Under the pieces are notes generated by a model. It saw nothing but the letters and a program-made list of their open reading frames with translations. It was not told the DNA's origin and ran no database searches. Both the position numbers and the translations under genes were made by a program. A DNA stretch of 64,000 bases from Galaxea fascicularis (Eukaryota > Cnidaria > Anthozoa > Scleractinia > Euphylliidae): positions 5,691,853 to 5,755,852 of the forward strand of contig OX419341.1 of the NCBI GenBank assembly GCA_948470475.1. The letters run 5' to 3'. Positions 1 through 11,333 of this stretch are shown here, piece after piece (position 1 is the stretch's first letter; the number at the start of each line of letters is the position of its first letter).

Positions 1-1967
1 AATTAGAAATCATCTGTAGAAATAAATTTTCCAATCTTATCAATCTAGCTGATACAATGTTGCTCCATTCAAAGTTAGGCCTCTGAAGTAAGCCATTTTG
101 AATATTATGCTAAGTTTACGGTTACACATTAAATTGTAATGCTATGAAGTGGTTACGCGATGGATAAATACCTCATGTATTCTGTCACGTAAGGAAAATC
201 CCACACGAGCGTTCTGAGAATTACATCATACACTGAACTACATGAAGTATTTGCCCGATATTTTTACGGTTTTACGTTGTGTCTACGTGCTAGAACACTC
301 GACATGCACAAAGACAAAGTACAGACACTAATTGACTTCAAGTGCACGTCATTAAGAGTTTATTCAGCGACAAAGAAAGCGCCAATTCAAAATATATGAC
401 ACCGAAAGGAGAAATTAGGCTCTGGTCACTGTAGTGAATAGAAGATGGAAGGGGAAATGGCCAGGTTTCAACTTACTTTGCGGTTGGCAGAGTGTGAGGT
501 TCAGTAAGCCAGTTGGTAAACACTTATGAGCCACACAAAAGCCTTTGTTTGCTTCGTTAATGTCACCACTAAGATAAAGTTCATCAGGAGCTGTGAAACG
601 ATAAACTTTGATCTCCTTCAGAGTTTCTGTGGATTCGTATTTGAAATAAACAGACCTATGGGAATAAAAATCAAAACGGTTGTGTGTTATACATGGGATC
701 TTGTATCACTTAAGATTGTTTTCTTCAAAAGCGTTTTGTCGACAAACTGCATGCACGCACTTCATAATGAAATAATAAAAAAAAACGTTCTTTATTTTTC
801 TTAACACTTATAAGCTCTTGAGACCTAAGCTTTGTTTTCTTCAGTCTGGCTCACATTCTTTTCGAGCGGCTTGAAAAAAACCCACACATTTCGTCAAAAA
901 TAATCGGTCTAATTTGAAAATATTTAGCTTTCTTTGCGTGGGTGCGCAGACTTCGAAACAAAACCACGAAGCGAGCCAAAAAATGGGAAGTGAGACCGAG
1001 CACGGCAGGCATAGCCTCCCACGCAATCATTTACAGGGGAGTCGTATTTCACCTCCTCCCCTGAAAACGACTGAGTTGGAGACTACGCCAAACAAACTGA
1101 GCTCACGGGCGCTTTGACCGCGGTCAGACGTTGAAAACTGTTGTAGCTTACTGTTAAATAATTTAGAAAACCCACAAACTCAAAACAAACTTATCAATTT
1201 TAACTGTCAAACAAAAGCCTTCATTTTCGGACAAGACTGTTTTTAAGTTTGACCGCGGTGAAAGGCGCACGCTGGGAGTAAGTCAACATGCTTCGAACGT
1301 TCGTGAAAAACGGTTCGTTTAAAAAAGTCCCGTTCAGCTTTATTTCTAGCTAAATTGCGGACTTGACACAGGTTACATTCATCTTTCCCTTACTCGTCTC
1401 GCCGACTTTGACTAAACGTTGATGTGGTGAGTGTCTGACATGTCGGAGTCAGAGAACTTTCCCTTCCGTGGTGTGATTCATCAACGCAAACATACCTACA
1501 AATCTCGGGCGAAAAGGCGTACAACGTGACGTCTTTTGAAACGCCTGGTGAAAACTGAGTCCCATCTATATATAAAAACAAAACAAACAACCAAAATTAA
1601 CAAAAAAAATATAATTACTGCTAATAATAATATTTCTCCTGATACACGACGAAATCGAAAAAGCAACAAAATTTTCAAACAAACAAACCTCAACTTCAGC
1701 AGCACTTTATAAATGTACATACCTGTGCCGTTTATCATGTTTGCGTATTTATCACTCCACCAACTTAAGCGTCTGCAAGAATATTACAAACTTATGTGTT
1801 AATCAATTAAGATTTTTAATTCTCTTTTTTTGCCCATAAACCTGGTCTCAGATGTTTTGTTCTTCTTTCTTAAATAAAATGGAGCTAAAAAATGCAACGC
1901 ACAGTAATTCTGTTTGAGGAATAGGAGGAGGATGAGGAAAAGTTTTTGTACTGGAGTATACGTGTAT

Positions 1968-2265
1968 GTCCGATAATACCATGCCATAGAAAATACAGCC
2001 AATCAGAATGCAGGAAAGCTGTTGTATATTTCTCATTATTATATCTCTCAGTTAGCATGCCCGCTGTGATTGGTCAATTTTGCGGGCCGTTTGAAAATTT
2101 CCTTTCCCACGCGCCTGATTAACCTCAGAGATATAACAAGTGTCTTACTAACCGTGAACCGCACTGATTGTGTAGGGCTATGTATTTTTTCAATGACAAT
2201 CATATGGTATAAATAGTCATGCTAAGCTTTCTCCTGGTATACCACGAAATATCCCACCTGTCACT
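1968..2265. repeat. Dispersed repeat, shared with 61.6-61.9 kb
   Basis: The segment around 1971-2012 (a stretch reading as 'tacagccaatcagaatgcag') matches, in reverse orientation, sequence near 61775-61830. The segment 2228-2262 ('accacgaaatatcccac') matches in reverse the sequence near 61660-61695 and resembles 2651-2695. This is a dispersed, probably non-autonomous repeat. Ends were not resolved. Confidence 0.45.
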
Positions 2266-2269
2266 TGCA

Positions 2270-2700
2270 TTAGGGACCTTAAGCAACGACGACGACGACG
2301 GCAAAGAGAACGTCATTTCAAAATATAATTTCTCGTTTTTGTAACTCTTTCGCGATTATTCCAATTTGTTTGACGTCTGGCGAGCTGTCCAGGAACTAAA
2401 TTACTGTGAACGGTGTTAAAACAAAGAAAATGAAAGGAAAACTTGCCGTCATGCGGTCACGTTCTCGAGAAAACCTAAAATTTGGTCATTTCACGTTGTT
2501 GTTTGCAGAGGACGGCAAAGAAATGTACCAAAATGTAAAACGCACGTGCAGAGTATTGTTTTGGCTCATTAATCCCATTGTTTTGTGGCTCCCTAATTTT
2601 CTTCGCATGAACACTCGCCTGAAGGCTCGTGTGCATACGAAGAAAAACATCAAGTGACTCGTGGGATATTCCATGGTATAATTATCACGAGAAAACATTG
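2270..2700. repeat. Dispersed repeat with CGACGACGG motif
   Basis: It starts at the run of CGA triplets following 'gggaccttaagcaa'. Motif order (CGACGACGGCAA, then TCATTTCAA, then a TTCGCGATTATTCCAA-like block) is partly shared with 32385-32480, so the two belong to one dispersed family. No coding potential was recognised. Confidence 0.4.
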
Positions 2701-3227
2701 CATAACTCGTATGTACTTGTTAGTTCAAAGCAATTTACCCTGCAAGCAGAGTCTCCTTCGATCTTCATAGCAAAATCAGAAAGAGGAAGCAGACTGCTAA
2801 CAGTCTCGACATTTCGTACTGAGCATGCTCTAAATTCAAATGTAAGCAGCTGCCATGTTTGTTGATCGACTGTAAACAACATACCCTGGGCGCGGAAAAA
2901 GGCAATTTTTTCTAGGAAGATTCAAGGAAACTCTGCCTGCAGGGTAAAGAAATAATTATTTGAAATTTTGCGTAAACATAAGAGTGCCGCAGCAAAGCCA
3001 AAAGAACTGTAGTTACTTAAAGAAATTCAAAAAAAGCATGACGTGCAAACAGGGCAAAAACACCTCCAGGGGCGTGATTACTTACGATTCATCTCTCCAC
3101 ATAGTATATTGCTCCAGTTTGTCGATGTCTGCTTGTCCAGTGCGAACCGCACTGATACCATAATATGTGTTGTTATACTAAAAAAAATCACAACACAAGT
3201 ATAGAGTCAACTGATTTGCAGCAATGT

Positions 3228-3780
3228 TTAGGCTATGTTCACTTGGGACCAGTTCCAAATGGTTCCAATCTAAAAATCGTGACGGATAGGCTTTTTGTTC
3301 ACACGGGACCTGTAAACCGTACAGTTAATCCGTTCCCAATCAGGTCCCGTGTAAACACCTGGACTGAATCCGTTTGGTACTAGCAGCACAATTTAAGCTT
3401 GGCCCCATTTTGAAAGCTTCATCTGCGCATTTACTGCTAGAAACAGCTCCTTTGCTCACTTCGATCAAGTACATGACTATAACATATCGGTCCCGTGTGA
3501 ACAGAAGTGGTCGGTTCCAGGCGTGCGTTTCTTGATACCCCCGAAACTTTTCGGGCGCACTTCGGGTGCCATAATTTCCTTCGTACCTTAAAAACGAAGA
3601 CGTTTCTAGGCATGAAACTTTACAACAAATTTGCCCTTTCGCATCTTGAAATCATGGTAAAAGACCAGCTTTGTTAGAGTAAGCAGATCGCAGTTTATGA
3701 AATGGCTTTTCGAACCCGAAAACGTTTCGGGACTTTCGAGAGACGGGCCCTTGGACCGATCCCGTGTGAACATACCCTTA
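3228..3780. mobile_element. MITE with TTA target duplication (PIF/Harbinger-like)
   Basis: The element 3231-3777 begins GGCTATGTTCAC and ends GTGAACATACCC, forming imperfect terminal inverted repeats. Related internal GTCCCGTGTGAACA-type motifs recur in both orientations. It is flanked by TTA at 3228-3230 and again at 3778-3780. A 3-bp TWA target duplication and termini beginning with G runs are typical of PIF/Harbinger DNA transposons, so I infer a non-autonomous member. It has no transposase. Confidence 0.7.
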
Positions 3781-4661
3781 AGCACCTGATATTAAGTTGC
3801 TTGCAGAGTAACATGTGCAAATTCAGAAAAATTTGCATTTCAAGGTTAATCAAATTGTCACTTATATCCTTTCTAAACCAAAGGGTGGAGGGACACGGGT
3901 TTCAAAATCTCCTTCTTCATGTCCCCTGGACACCCGCCTCCTGCACATCAGTTTTTCTCCTGAGCTCCTGAACTTTTTTATACTAGCTTTGTATAGCTCC
4001 AACATCCCCCGCACCCCTCCCAACACACACACACTTCATTTTTTCTCCCATTCATTGGCTTGATTATGGTCTCATGACATCTAACAATGAAACCGTTTAC
4101 CGCCAAATGCCACGAGCAGGCAACATTGCAAAAACTAAGACATCAAACAGGAAACAGTTCACTGTTACCCACGAAATGTTGACCGCTGTTGCACGTGATC
4201 ATAGCCTGCAGTTGAAGGTGACCTGATGTTGCCACTGGAATCTCAACAGTAAGATTCTCTGGCAACAAAATACACCGTTCCTTATTAGGACCAGTCATAA
4301 AGTGTTAAATGTTTTTTTGTCTGTGGTATCATTAAATCCTTTTTGGAAATTTTGAAGGCTCCGGAAATTTGTCGTAGGATTTTTTAGGGATTGTTGTTGT
4401 TAGTTTTGATTTTTGCCCCCATTTGATCATCCCCCCATGGGGGGGGGGGGGGGGGGCTTTAAGTACCCCCAGTTCCTGCCCTCCCCTGTTCCTTTTCCCA
4501 CACCCCTCCCACCCCTTTTCTTTGCCCCACCTCCTGTCCCCCCTCCACAACCAAGCCTCCGAAATAATATTGCAAAGACCATGATTATTTCATCTGGTAC
4601 AGTAAATCAGTTTTATTTAGTTATCTAGTTGACAATATTTTCATTTCATAACCACACCAAC
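3781..4661. other. No gene seen; G-run and pyrimidine-rich tract
   Basis: The stretch holds a homopolymeric G run at about 4440-4456 followed by a C/T-rich tract to about 4560. Open frames across it are low-complexity artefacts. It is probably intron 4 or 3' flank of the CD36-like gene on the minus strand. Confidence 0.5.
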
Positions 4662-4883
4662 CTGTAACTGGACAAAGGATGACAATCCTTCCTGGCCTGG
4701 GCAAGAACCTAATGGATGTTTTAAAAATTCAAGGAATGGATCTGTATATCCCCAAAGAATTTCATGTACTGTCCTGCGTTGAAATAATTTGACTTTAAAT
4801 TTTAAAGCTTCAATTTGCAATCCAAGCATACACCAATGATGATTATGCAGGTAGTGTGTGTTTTTCAGCCACAAGGCCACAGT
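4662..4883 (-). CDS. CD36/LIMP-2-like scavenger receptor, exon 4
   Basis: This exon encodes 74 residues of the CD36 family ectodomain. The diagnostic block is RRTVHEILWGYTDPF, matching the conserved (R/L)TV-x-E-x-LWGY-x-DP(F/L) segment of CD36, SR-BI and LIMP-2. The acceptor is TTTTTGCAG before ACT, and the donor is TTACAG followed by GTTGGT. Reading is phase 0, joining exon 3 directly: the residues around NIPLL-TVALWL occupy the place of the segment after the first glycosylated loop in CD36. The family binds lipids, lipoproteins or lysosomal hydrolases through a large extracellular/lumenal domain between two membrane helices. No later exon (rest of the ectodomain, second membrane helix, cytoplasmic tail) was found in 1-4661. 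Confidence 0.8.
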
Positions 4884-5464
4884 CTGCAAAAAGAAAGAAG
4901 AGGATTTGTTCTCTATTTTAGGCAACAAAAGATGTCAGACACCCGGAAATGCCATTCCTAGTGTTTTTCCTGGCGATATTTCCCCTCCAAAATCCAGGCT
5001 AAATTTCGCAGAATTTATTAAGTTTACTCACTTGTTAAAGATTAGAATGGTCATCTAGAAAATTGTTGACATAGTACTGGAATGCTACAATTTATTAGAT
5101 CTTCCCACCACCACCACCACCACCAAAGGAAAACAATCAGAGAGTATAATACCCAGTTTAATTTGTTTGCTAACACTGACTGATCAATGTGTCAATGATC
5201 CCCTCATCAATGGCTGGAAAATGGCTGTTCAAAGAACCCTGGTTGTTCAGCATTACAAGAAAACAAATTACAGAGAGAGCTGTCAGTTTTAATTTGTAAT
5301 AACTGTCTGACATTTTGATTTTGGCATGCTCGATAAAGTGCAACATTTTGCCTCAGCCCAGCTTTGACGTGGACGCCATGTTTTTTCCATTCATGGCGTG
5401 CAAGCCTGGGAACCATTCTGCTAAAATGTTCCAGGCACTACTCAAAGACTTTTGATAACCTTTG

Positions 5465-5600
5465 ATAACTTTGATTTGATTTGAATTAATTTAGAGTTTA
5501 TTTGATTTACAGTCTCCCCAATTAGTAGAGCACTCGTGTTCAGCTAGAACGATTTGAGACTTACATGTAAATAAAGTTATTATTATTATTATTATTATTA
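5465..5600 (+). mobile_element. SINE 3' fragment with (ATT)n tail
   Basis: The order 'tttgatttgatttga', 'tttagagtttatttgattt', 'agtctcccca', 'aaataaagttattatt' parallels the 3' part of the tRNA-derived SINE on the minus strand at 63150-63428 (there: tttgatttgatttagagttcatttgattt and aaataaag). It ends in about nine ATT/TTA units at 5574-5600, a typical SINE/LINE-mobilised tail. The tRNA-like head is missing, so it is 5'-truncated. Confidence 0.55.
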
Positions 5601-5745
5601 GGTTCTGTCCTTGTGTACCGGTTCACAAGGGAATAGCCATTGATTGTTATTTCTTTGTTTAGGAGGCATTGGTTGAATTAGCTGTTGTGTATTGTTTGGT
5701 CTTTTGTATCAGCTCTTGTGAACTGGTACACAAGGGCTGAGAACC
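5601..5745. mobile_element. Small MITE (145 bp) with about 30-bp inverted ends
   Basis: The left end GGTTCTGTCCTTGTGTACCG is mirrored by the right end ...GGTACACAAGGGCTGAGAACC, giving imperfect terminal inverted repeats of about 30 bp. It sits directly against the ATT microsatellite tail of the preceding SINE fragment. No clear target-site duplication was seen, so class is unassigned. Confidence 0.65.
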
Positions 5746-6487
5746 AGAGATTGGCTGCCAACCATGTTTGAAAGTGTTGCAATACTGATGTACGTGTACA
5801 TCTTTATAAATTTCGACTCAAAAATTTGAGAAAAATGTCTTACAAGTAATTTCAGTGGACATTTTTTTTTATTACTGTAAGCTTTCTCTTCAACAGTAAC
5901 AGTGAACTGAAACAAAAGTAGACAGCTGAGGATGAGCAAGTAGCTGTCTGTTTTGGCTGGCTAGCGGCCCTTAATGACAGCCCTGCCTGAGTTAAGAATT
6001 CTTTCCAATTTTGAGGTGAATTGGCGGGAATTGAAGAACACTTTCCCAGAGACTTGTTTACATTCATATCAGAACTTCAACTCATGGAAAGCATCAGCTT
6101 CTTTGGTCCTTGAATATACATGTATACATGTAGTAGATTCGATATAAATTCACTCTAGCAACAAAGCTGTGAAGCTGAAACATCGCCTTCTCTGGCTGCT
6201 GAACATACTACTAGTAGTAAATCTAAGTGTAAATTTTCAGAAGCCATCTTGCAACCTGGCTCCCAAGACCATTGACATCCCAGCATACTTCACGAGCCTA
6301 GTACATGGAGGCACTCGTTGGTACTTACCAGTAGTGCAGCGTGATGACAGTCATAAAATTCATGTCAATGACAAAATTTACGTCAAATAAAAAAGGCAAA
6401 ATACACACTGAACAGCCAGCTAGGTTCACTTGTTCATCAGCAGCACATTATTTCAAAGGGTCACTTAATCCTGTCTTAAAATCTTAC

Positions 6488-6641
6488 CAGCAAAGGGATG
6501 TTGACAGAAACAAAAGAATCATTTTTGTCGTCACAGCCATCACAGGATGTCTCTGGATCAAAAATGTATGTTCTGTTTGGCATGTAGGTTACAATGCTAT
6601 TGTCAGTACTCCAGTTCATGACATCATTTGATCTTATTTCT
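6488..6641 (-). CDS. CD36/LIMP-2-like scavenger receptor, exon 3
   Basis: This exon supplies 51 full codons plus the third base of the split Arg codon. The acceptor TTGCTTGCAG precedes A|GAAATAAGA, and the donor is TTTGCTG followed by GTAAGA. With exon 2 it completes GPYSYR-EIRSND, the GPY-x-YR signature at the start of the CD36 ectodomain. It has potential N-glycosylation sites NWS, NRT and NDS, as expected for a lumenal domain. Two close cysteines (CDGC) may form a local disulfide. The split codon (AG|A) and phase 0 exit both fit the neighbouring exons, supporting a functional gene. Confidence 0.8.
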
Positions 6642-7312
6642 CTGCAAGCAACACAAAAATAAATAAACAAACAAGCAAGCACAAACAGGTTGATAAGCAT
6701 ACAATCAAACAAACCATCAACAAATGAATGAATAAACCTATACACAAAGAAAGGAATGTAAATTGCATTATATGTAAACTTATGCCATCAATTTAAACAG
6801 AATTATTAAGAGCTGCTGCCCAACTTTATTACTGTGCATGTTGGCTGTAAAATAATGCAAAATGTAATTATTAATTGGCTGTCCCTCATTCTTGAAGTAC
6901 ACAGAGATCAAGAATGTACATGTATAAAGTAGCATGGAATTTGAGTTATCATGGTGAAGCTACATGTACACGTACTTTTTTTATCAAAGACGTTAAAAAT
7001 TGGGGGAAATATTGGGCCCCATCAGGGATTGTGCACCAGGCAAACTGGCTCTCTGTAAACATAGTTTTGCTTGCCCTGTATGCAGACATCAAGGTACAAT
7101 GATTTGTGATTTAGCCTCCGGTGGAAAGTACATGTATTTGCACTTCTGCAAATCTTCACAATAAAAACCCCTGCCTCTGGGTCACAAGTTAAATTTTATG
7201 TAATATCACATTATATTGTATCAAGTACAGCCAGTACATGGAAAAAGCCCTCACTTGCAGGAAATACCAGAAAGAAAAAGTGAAAATCTCCGGTTCACTT
7301 TTGCATCCATAC
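6642..7312 (-). other. Intron 2 of the CD36-like gene
   Basis: About 670 bp between the GTATGG donor at 7312 and the TTGCTTGCAG acceptor ending at 6642 (minus strand). No separate gene or clear repeat is seen in it. Confidence 0.7.
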
Positions 7313-7470
7313 CTATATGAATAAGGTCCTATTTGTGTTACATTTGGAGTAGCTCCTTCCATCACTTCATCAGGATTTGTGACATTAAACATAAAATACT
7401 TCATGTAAATGGGAGTGGATGCTTTTTTCCATTCATCATACACCAAACTGCCAGGTTTCAATTCAACATT
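7313..7470 (-). CDS. CD36/LIMP-2-like scavenger receptor, exon 2
   Basis: This 158-nt exon begins after a CAAATCAG acceptor and ends at TATAG followed by GTATGG. It encodes ELKPGSLVYDEWKK, then the block YMKYFMFNVTNPDEV and finally TQIGPYSYR. These match the conserved start of the CD36-family ectodomain (short hydrophobic block with NVTNP-(D/E)-E, then GPY-x-YR), including the N-glycosylation site NVT. Phase 0 entry follows exon 1; the exit splits an Arg codon that exon 3 completes. The run of coding sequence past the donor in this frame is intronic read-through. Confidence 0.85.
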
Positions 7471-8542
7471 CTGATTTGAAAAAGAGAAGAAACGAAAATA
7501 ATTTTATCATAAACAGAATAGTTACAGGAATGGTCAGAAATGGAAAATGGCCCATTACACAGCAGCAAGTAATCACTGATTGTATTACCTGTGCAACTTA
7601 CAATATTTCAGTTTGTAGGGTCAAACAACTTTTCAGGGAAAAAAGGTGCATTTTGAAAACATTTTTAAGTTTTATAAAAGTTTGCAAAATCCCGAAAATC
7701 AGGTTTCAACTTCACTGTTATCAGCTATAAGAATGACAACACTTTGCCATAAATTTTGATAATATGAAATTTTTTGATAATCCCATAAGAGAAAGAACAG
7801 GTCATACAGTTTGTGTGGGTCCCCTGTGATAGATCCTAGTTCACCACAGCAACAGTATGAGCTAAAAACATTTTAGTCCTCAGTGACTACAGGAATGTCA
7901 CTGATTGTGGTGGTAGCTAGGGATACACAGTGTATGTACATGGAACAAGCAGCCACAAATATTTTTTCTTTTTTTTACAAAGTACTCAATGATCTACATG
8001 TAACTGGGTATAGTTATTCGGGAAAATACCAAACCCCTGGGCTTGAATAAACCGTTCTGTGGTTACAAAAAAAATACAATTTATGTACAAATTAATGGTA
8101 TGTTAATACATCCCTGTTTAAAACAACCCTGAATGCCTTGACTGAATATCATTTCTTCTTAAGGGGCGGTCGGAAGGCGGGAAGAAGGCGGGGGACGTCA
8201 AATCTCTTAGGTCATACACATTTGGAAACAGTTCAACATTATTAGTACTGACAGATTATTTACAAAATTAATAATATGCAAGGACACACGTGTAAATTCC
8301 GATTTCTTCATAAATGATTAAGAGTTCTAGGAAGATTTCTTTTGAAAATATCACACATATGTTTCCTTTTGTTTTCCAAACAACTGGCTTATGCGTCTAG
8401 GAAAATTGACCTTTCACCGGACTGCTTGCACGTACGTGTAAAGCTTGCATCATTTACGAAAGTTTCTGCCTACGTTCAAGTTGTGTTAAATGCAGATCTA
8501 CGGACAAAAAACGCATTTTTCATTAAACCCAAGGTCTCTTAC
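7471..8542 (-). other. Intron 1 of the CD36-like gene
   Basis: About 1.07 kb, from a canonical GTAAGAG donor at 8542 to the AATCAG acceptor at 7471 (minus strand). No gene or well-defined mobile element is seen inside. Confidence 0.7.
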
Positions 8543-8689
8543 CTGGTTGACTTTCTCTTTGATAATGTTAGAAAACACGCCGCCAACACTTAACACCAGG
8601 CCTACGGCGAGAAGAACTATCCCAGAGAGAGCAAAGGTAAGGATTAAAACTCTTCTACTACAGCAACCACAAGATCTCTTTGACGCCAT
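8543..8689 (-). CDS. CD36/LIMP-2-like scavenger receptor, exon 1 (start codon)
   Basis: This exon encodes 49 residues starting MASKRSCGCCSRR. A short cytoplasmic tail with a CGCC cluster (likely palmitoylated, as in CD36) is followed by a hydrophobic helix at about residues 14-37 (VLILTFALSGIVLLAVG...), the first of the two membrane anchors of the family. It ends with EKVNQ at a GTAAGAG donor in phase 0. The start is the first ATG after the divergent promoter. Together the four exons give 227 N-terminal residues of a protein normally near 470-530, so the visible gene is incomplete. Which paralogue (CD36, SR-BI or LIMP-2) cannot be settled from this half. Confidence 0.85.
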
Positions 8690-8963
8690 AACTGAGACAA
8701 GGATGGAATGAAAGTTAGCAGGCTCCCACAAGTTCAACAAATTTCGGAATACACTCGTGCCTCTGCGAGAGCGTGCCAAATGACTTCTTTGTCAATTTTG
8801 GCTGGAATCGAACTGTTGTCTCGTGACCCGCGTGACTGGCTTCCTAGGAGACTGAATACCACTTATGGTAAAGTCCCTGAATATCACGAGGATGGACCAA
8901 TCAGATGACTGCAGGAGCACTCTCAAACGTCTTGTATGTCAGCGGTCTCCTTGACTCACCAAA
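8690..8963. promoter_or_regulatory. Head-to-head promoter region, CD36-like / nocturnin copy 1
   Basis: Only 274 bp separate the two divergent start codons, so both 5' UTRs and a shared or overlapping promoter must fit here. A CCAAT motif lies at about 8897-8901 (plus strand) just upstream of nocturnin. No TATA box is obvious. Parts of the same sequence recur near 15795-15870 and 16497-16588 in the duplicated block. Confidence 0.6.
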
Positions 8964-9144
8964 ATGGCGGCTGGTTCTGGAACACTTTTGGCTCGGAAGG
9001 AAGCCCTTAGTCGTTTAGCAAATGCCTTAAAAATGTTCCCACCGTTACTGGAGAGAACCTTTATAAGCTGTGAGAATGAACGGAAAGTCACAGAAGAGAA
9101 ATCATCCGAATTTCGTGTTATGCAGTGGAATGTTCTCGCTGACG
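8964..9144 (+). CDS. NOCT: Nocturnin copy 1, exon 1
   Basis: This exon encodes 60 residues from ATG (AAAATGGCGG context), ending in FRVMQWNVLAD at a GACG donor followed by GTATGG. FRVMQWN-(I/V)-LA is the first conserved block of the nocturnin/CCR4-type exonuclease-endonuclease-phosphatase fold. Compared with copy 2 at 16589 it lacks about 36 codons, in frame, that encode a hydrophobic membrane anchor. The first residues (MAAGSGTLLARKEALSR) join straight onto the soluble part, so this form should be cytosolic unless another upstream exon exists. Confidence 0.85.
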
Positions 9145-10279
9145 GTATGGTGTTCTTTTAAATTAAAATTAACAATCGATCGGCTTTAATTTCTTGTTGC
9201 ATTTTCATATTTTGTGGGTCAGTGTGGGATTAAAAACTGACATTCTTAAAATTGAACTCAATAAAATGAGGTCGACCTTACCACAATTCTGCACTCAAGG
9301 GGAACAAAAGCGCGATGATTTGCAACTGTTTTCTATACATTAACTGAAAATGTAAGCTTAATTAATAATAAACTTATATTAAGTGATTCTACTTAGCTTC
9401 TCTTTGATTTTCCAAAAATGAATATTGAGTTTGAGCCAGCAAGTGCATGCATACTAAACTGATGTTTATGTATTATTGTATATTATAAATTAAAAGTTCT
9501 TTTTTACTTTGCTTCAACAACTGAACGTGACAGAAGTTCTGTCAAAATCAAACAAGTTGTCTGTTTACTTAAATTTATTACCTTTCTTCCACTTTTGAGA
9601 TCTTTTGGCATTTACTATATGTCTTATGATCTTAGATGATCGAGATTGCGGTTGATTGCAAAAGATCCAAAGATTCAGGAGCAAAGATTTCAAAATCAGA
9701 AAAATTTAGTCTCTTAGCGACTTCTGGGGCCAGATTCATGAAGCCCTCCTACATGAAAGTTAAGACATATCCTAAGTATTATTTAACAATTATTCCATGA
9801 GCGTGCATTGGATATGAGTTGGCTATAACCAATCTCATATCCAACAAGCACAAATGGAATAATTGTTTTATTACCTTCAGATTTGCTAAATTTTATTTAA
9901 GTGTAAGAAACAACCAGAAAGTGATGTGACTTCCGGGCGCCAAAAGAACATGATGTCATGATCACATGATACGTGCACCGCCGTGAAAAATTTTATGCCG
10001 AGCGACCTTTGACGCATTCATTTCCATAAAAGGTCAAACGCAGGTATAATGGCTGGTAACCGAGATCTAGTGAACCAATCAAAAAGCTAGAATTGCATTA
10101 TCCAAGGTTGAGAATTTAATAATTTCTAATAATAGGCTATTGATATAAAAACAATGGGCTATTATGAGAAAACAATACTTGGGATACACATCATCTTAAG
10201 TTAGGAGGGCTTATTTAATCTGGACCCTGGCCTCTTAAGCAAAGTTTAAACATTTATTTCCTTTTTGTTTCTCTTCCAG
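9145..10279 (+). other. Intron of nocturnin copy 1
   Basis: A GT...CTCTTCCAG intron of 1,135 bp. It carries a MITE of about 500 bp that is absent from the copy 2 intron (listed separately). The first 150 bp align with the start of the copy 2 intron, to about 'caataaaatgaggt'. Confidence 0.8.
9726..10227. mobile_element. MITE in nocturnin intron, with nested foldback
   Basis: The left end GGGGCCAGATTCATGAAGCC is mirrored by the right end ...AATAAGCCC-type sequence ending AATCTGGACCC, giving inverted repeats of roughly 50 bp with mismatches. Inside, 9787-9870 is a second inverted pair (caattattcca...ttggatatgag against ctcatatccaac...tggaataattg). The copy 2 intron has no counterpart. No convincing target duplication was seen. 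Confidence 0.65.
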
Positions 10280-11091
10280 CTTTAAGTGCTTCAAGCCCAA
10301 CTACTAATTTCATCAAATGTCCTTCTAAAGCTCTGAAGTGGTCAAATAGGAAGCTACGATCACTTCAAGAAATTCTAACCTATGATCCAGATGTTATAGC
10401 GTTAGAAGAAGTTGACCATTTTCAAGATTATTATCTTCCTTCACTCAAGGAACTTGGTTATGAAGGACTGTTTGTGGCAAAGAGAGATTCACCCTGTCTC
10501 AAGTTTCCTGACAACTCTGGTCCAGATGGCTGTGCATTGTTCTATGATGCAGAGCGATTTTCTCTTGTAAACCATAAAGATGTGGGTTTGAAGGATTCTG
10601 ATGGAAATTTGACAAACCAAGTTGCGTTAGTTGTTAATTTGTTTGATAAAGTGCAAGGTAGGACACTTTGTTGTGCTGTCACTCATTTGAAGGCGAAACC
10701 GGAGTTTCAAGACTTGCGACACAACCAAGGAAATCAGTTGCTGAAATCTATTTTAGAATCCCTTGGTGACGACAAAGCTGTACTAGTTTTTGGGGACTTC
10801 AATGCTGAGCCAACAGAGCCAGTATACCAACTGATGGAGAAAAATGAATACATCTGCATGAAAAATGCTTATGTTTCTGCAACTGGAGGAAATCCTAAAT
10901 TTACAACCTGGAAGATTCGTCCAGATAGGGAAGTTGACCATACTATTGATTACGTCTGGCACACTCCTAATGTGCATGTAACAGGGTGTTTGAAGGTTCC
11001 AGAAAGTAGCAATGTACCTGACAATCGACTTCCTTGTGTGGAGTATCCTTCAGACCATTTGTCTCTAGTGTTTGACTTTTGTTGGGAATGA
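10280..11091 (+). CDS. NOCT: Nocturnin copy 1, exon 2 (catalytic domain)
   Basis: This exon completes a 330-residue protein with exon 1 (split Ala codon, G|CT). It holds the nearly complete exonuclease-endonuclease-phosphatase domain. Visible active-site blocks are ALEEVDHF (Mg-binding Glu), SGPDGCALFY, VTHLKAKPEF, FGDFNAEPTEPVY (Asp and Asn), TTWKIR and YPSDHLSLVFDF (catalytic Asp-His). All catalytic residues appear intact. Nocturnin family members remove the 2' phosphate of NADP(H); an earlier view was mRNA deadenylation. In animals expression is often circadian. No frameshift or stop is present, and only a few residues differ from copy 2 (for example ESLGDD against ESVGDD, VEYPSDH against VECPSDH), so the duplication is young or gene-converted. 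Confidence 0.92.
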
Positions 11092-11333
11092 CACCATAAT
11101 ACAAAAATTGAATGATTTGTGTAAACGCTATGGGAGACAAGTTGAATCTTTTTAGAATGTACATTCTCCAAAAATTGAAAGCCTCAAGGTCAACAACTCA
11201 AACTACATCTCTTGTATTATATTTAGCCAGACGGAGCAAGTTGAGAGCAATTTGATATTAATTTCTACCGGAATTGCGCAGCCCTTTTTATTTTTATGTG
11301 ATGTAAACATAGTGCCATAATCAGAGCTTTTAA

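Larger units (their letters stand above)
1..3227. other. Intergenic or 3' flank, no gene seen
   Basis: No open frame here has a recognisable family or plausible splice structure. The stretch lies downstream of the last CD36-like exon that I can read (minus strand), so it may include intron or later exons of that gene. I could not identify the expected downstream CD36 ectodomain segments or the second transmembrane segment. Two dispersed repeats within it are listed separately. Confidence 0.5.
4884..6487 (-). other. Intron 3 of the CD36-like gene
   Basis: Bounded on the minus strand by a GTAAG donor at 6487 and a TTTGCAG acceptor at 4884. It holds a SINE 3' end with an ATT microsatellite and an adjacent small MITE (both listed). 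Nothing else coding is seen. Confidence 0.7.

Noticed and set aside
3165..3383. Open frame (plus) overlapping 3231-3777
   Set aside because: It lies across the left end of a MITE.
4332..4628. Overlapping Pro/Gly-rich frames on both strands
   Set aside because: Artefacts of G and C homopolymer and pyrimidine-rich tracts.
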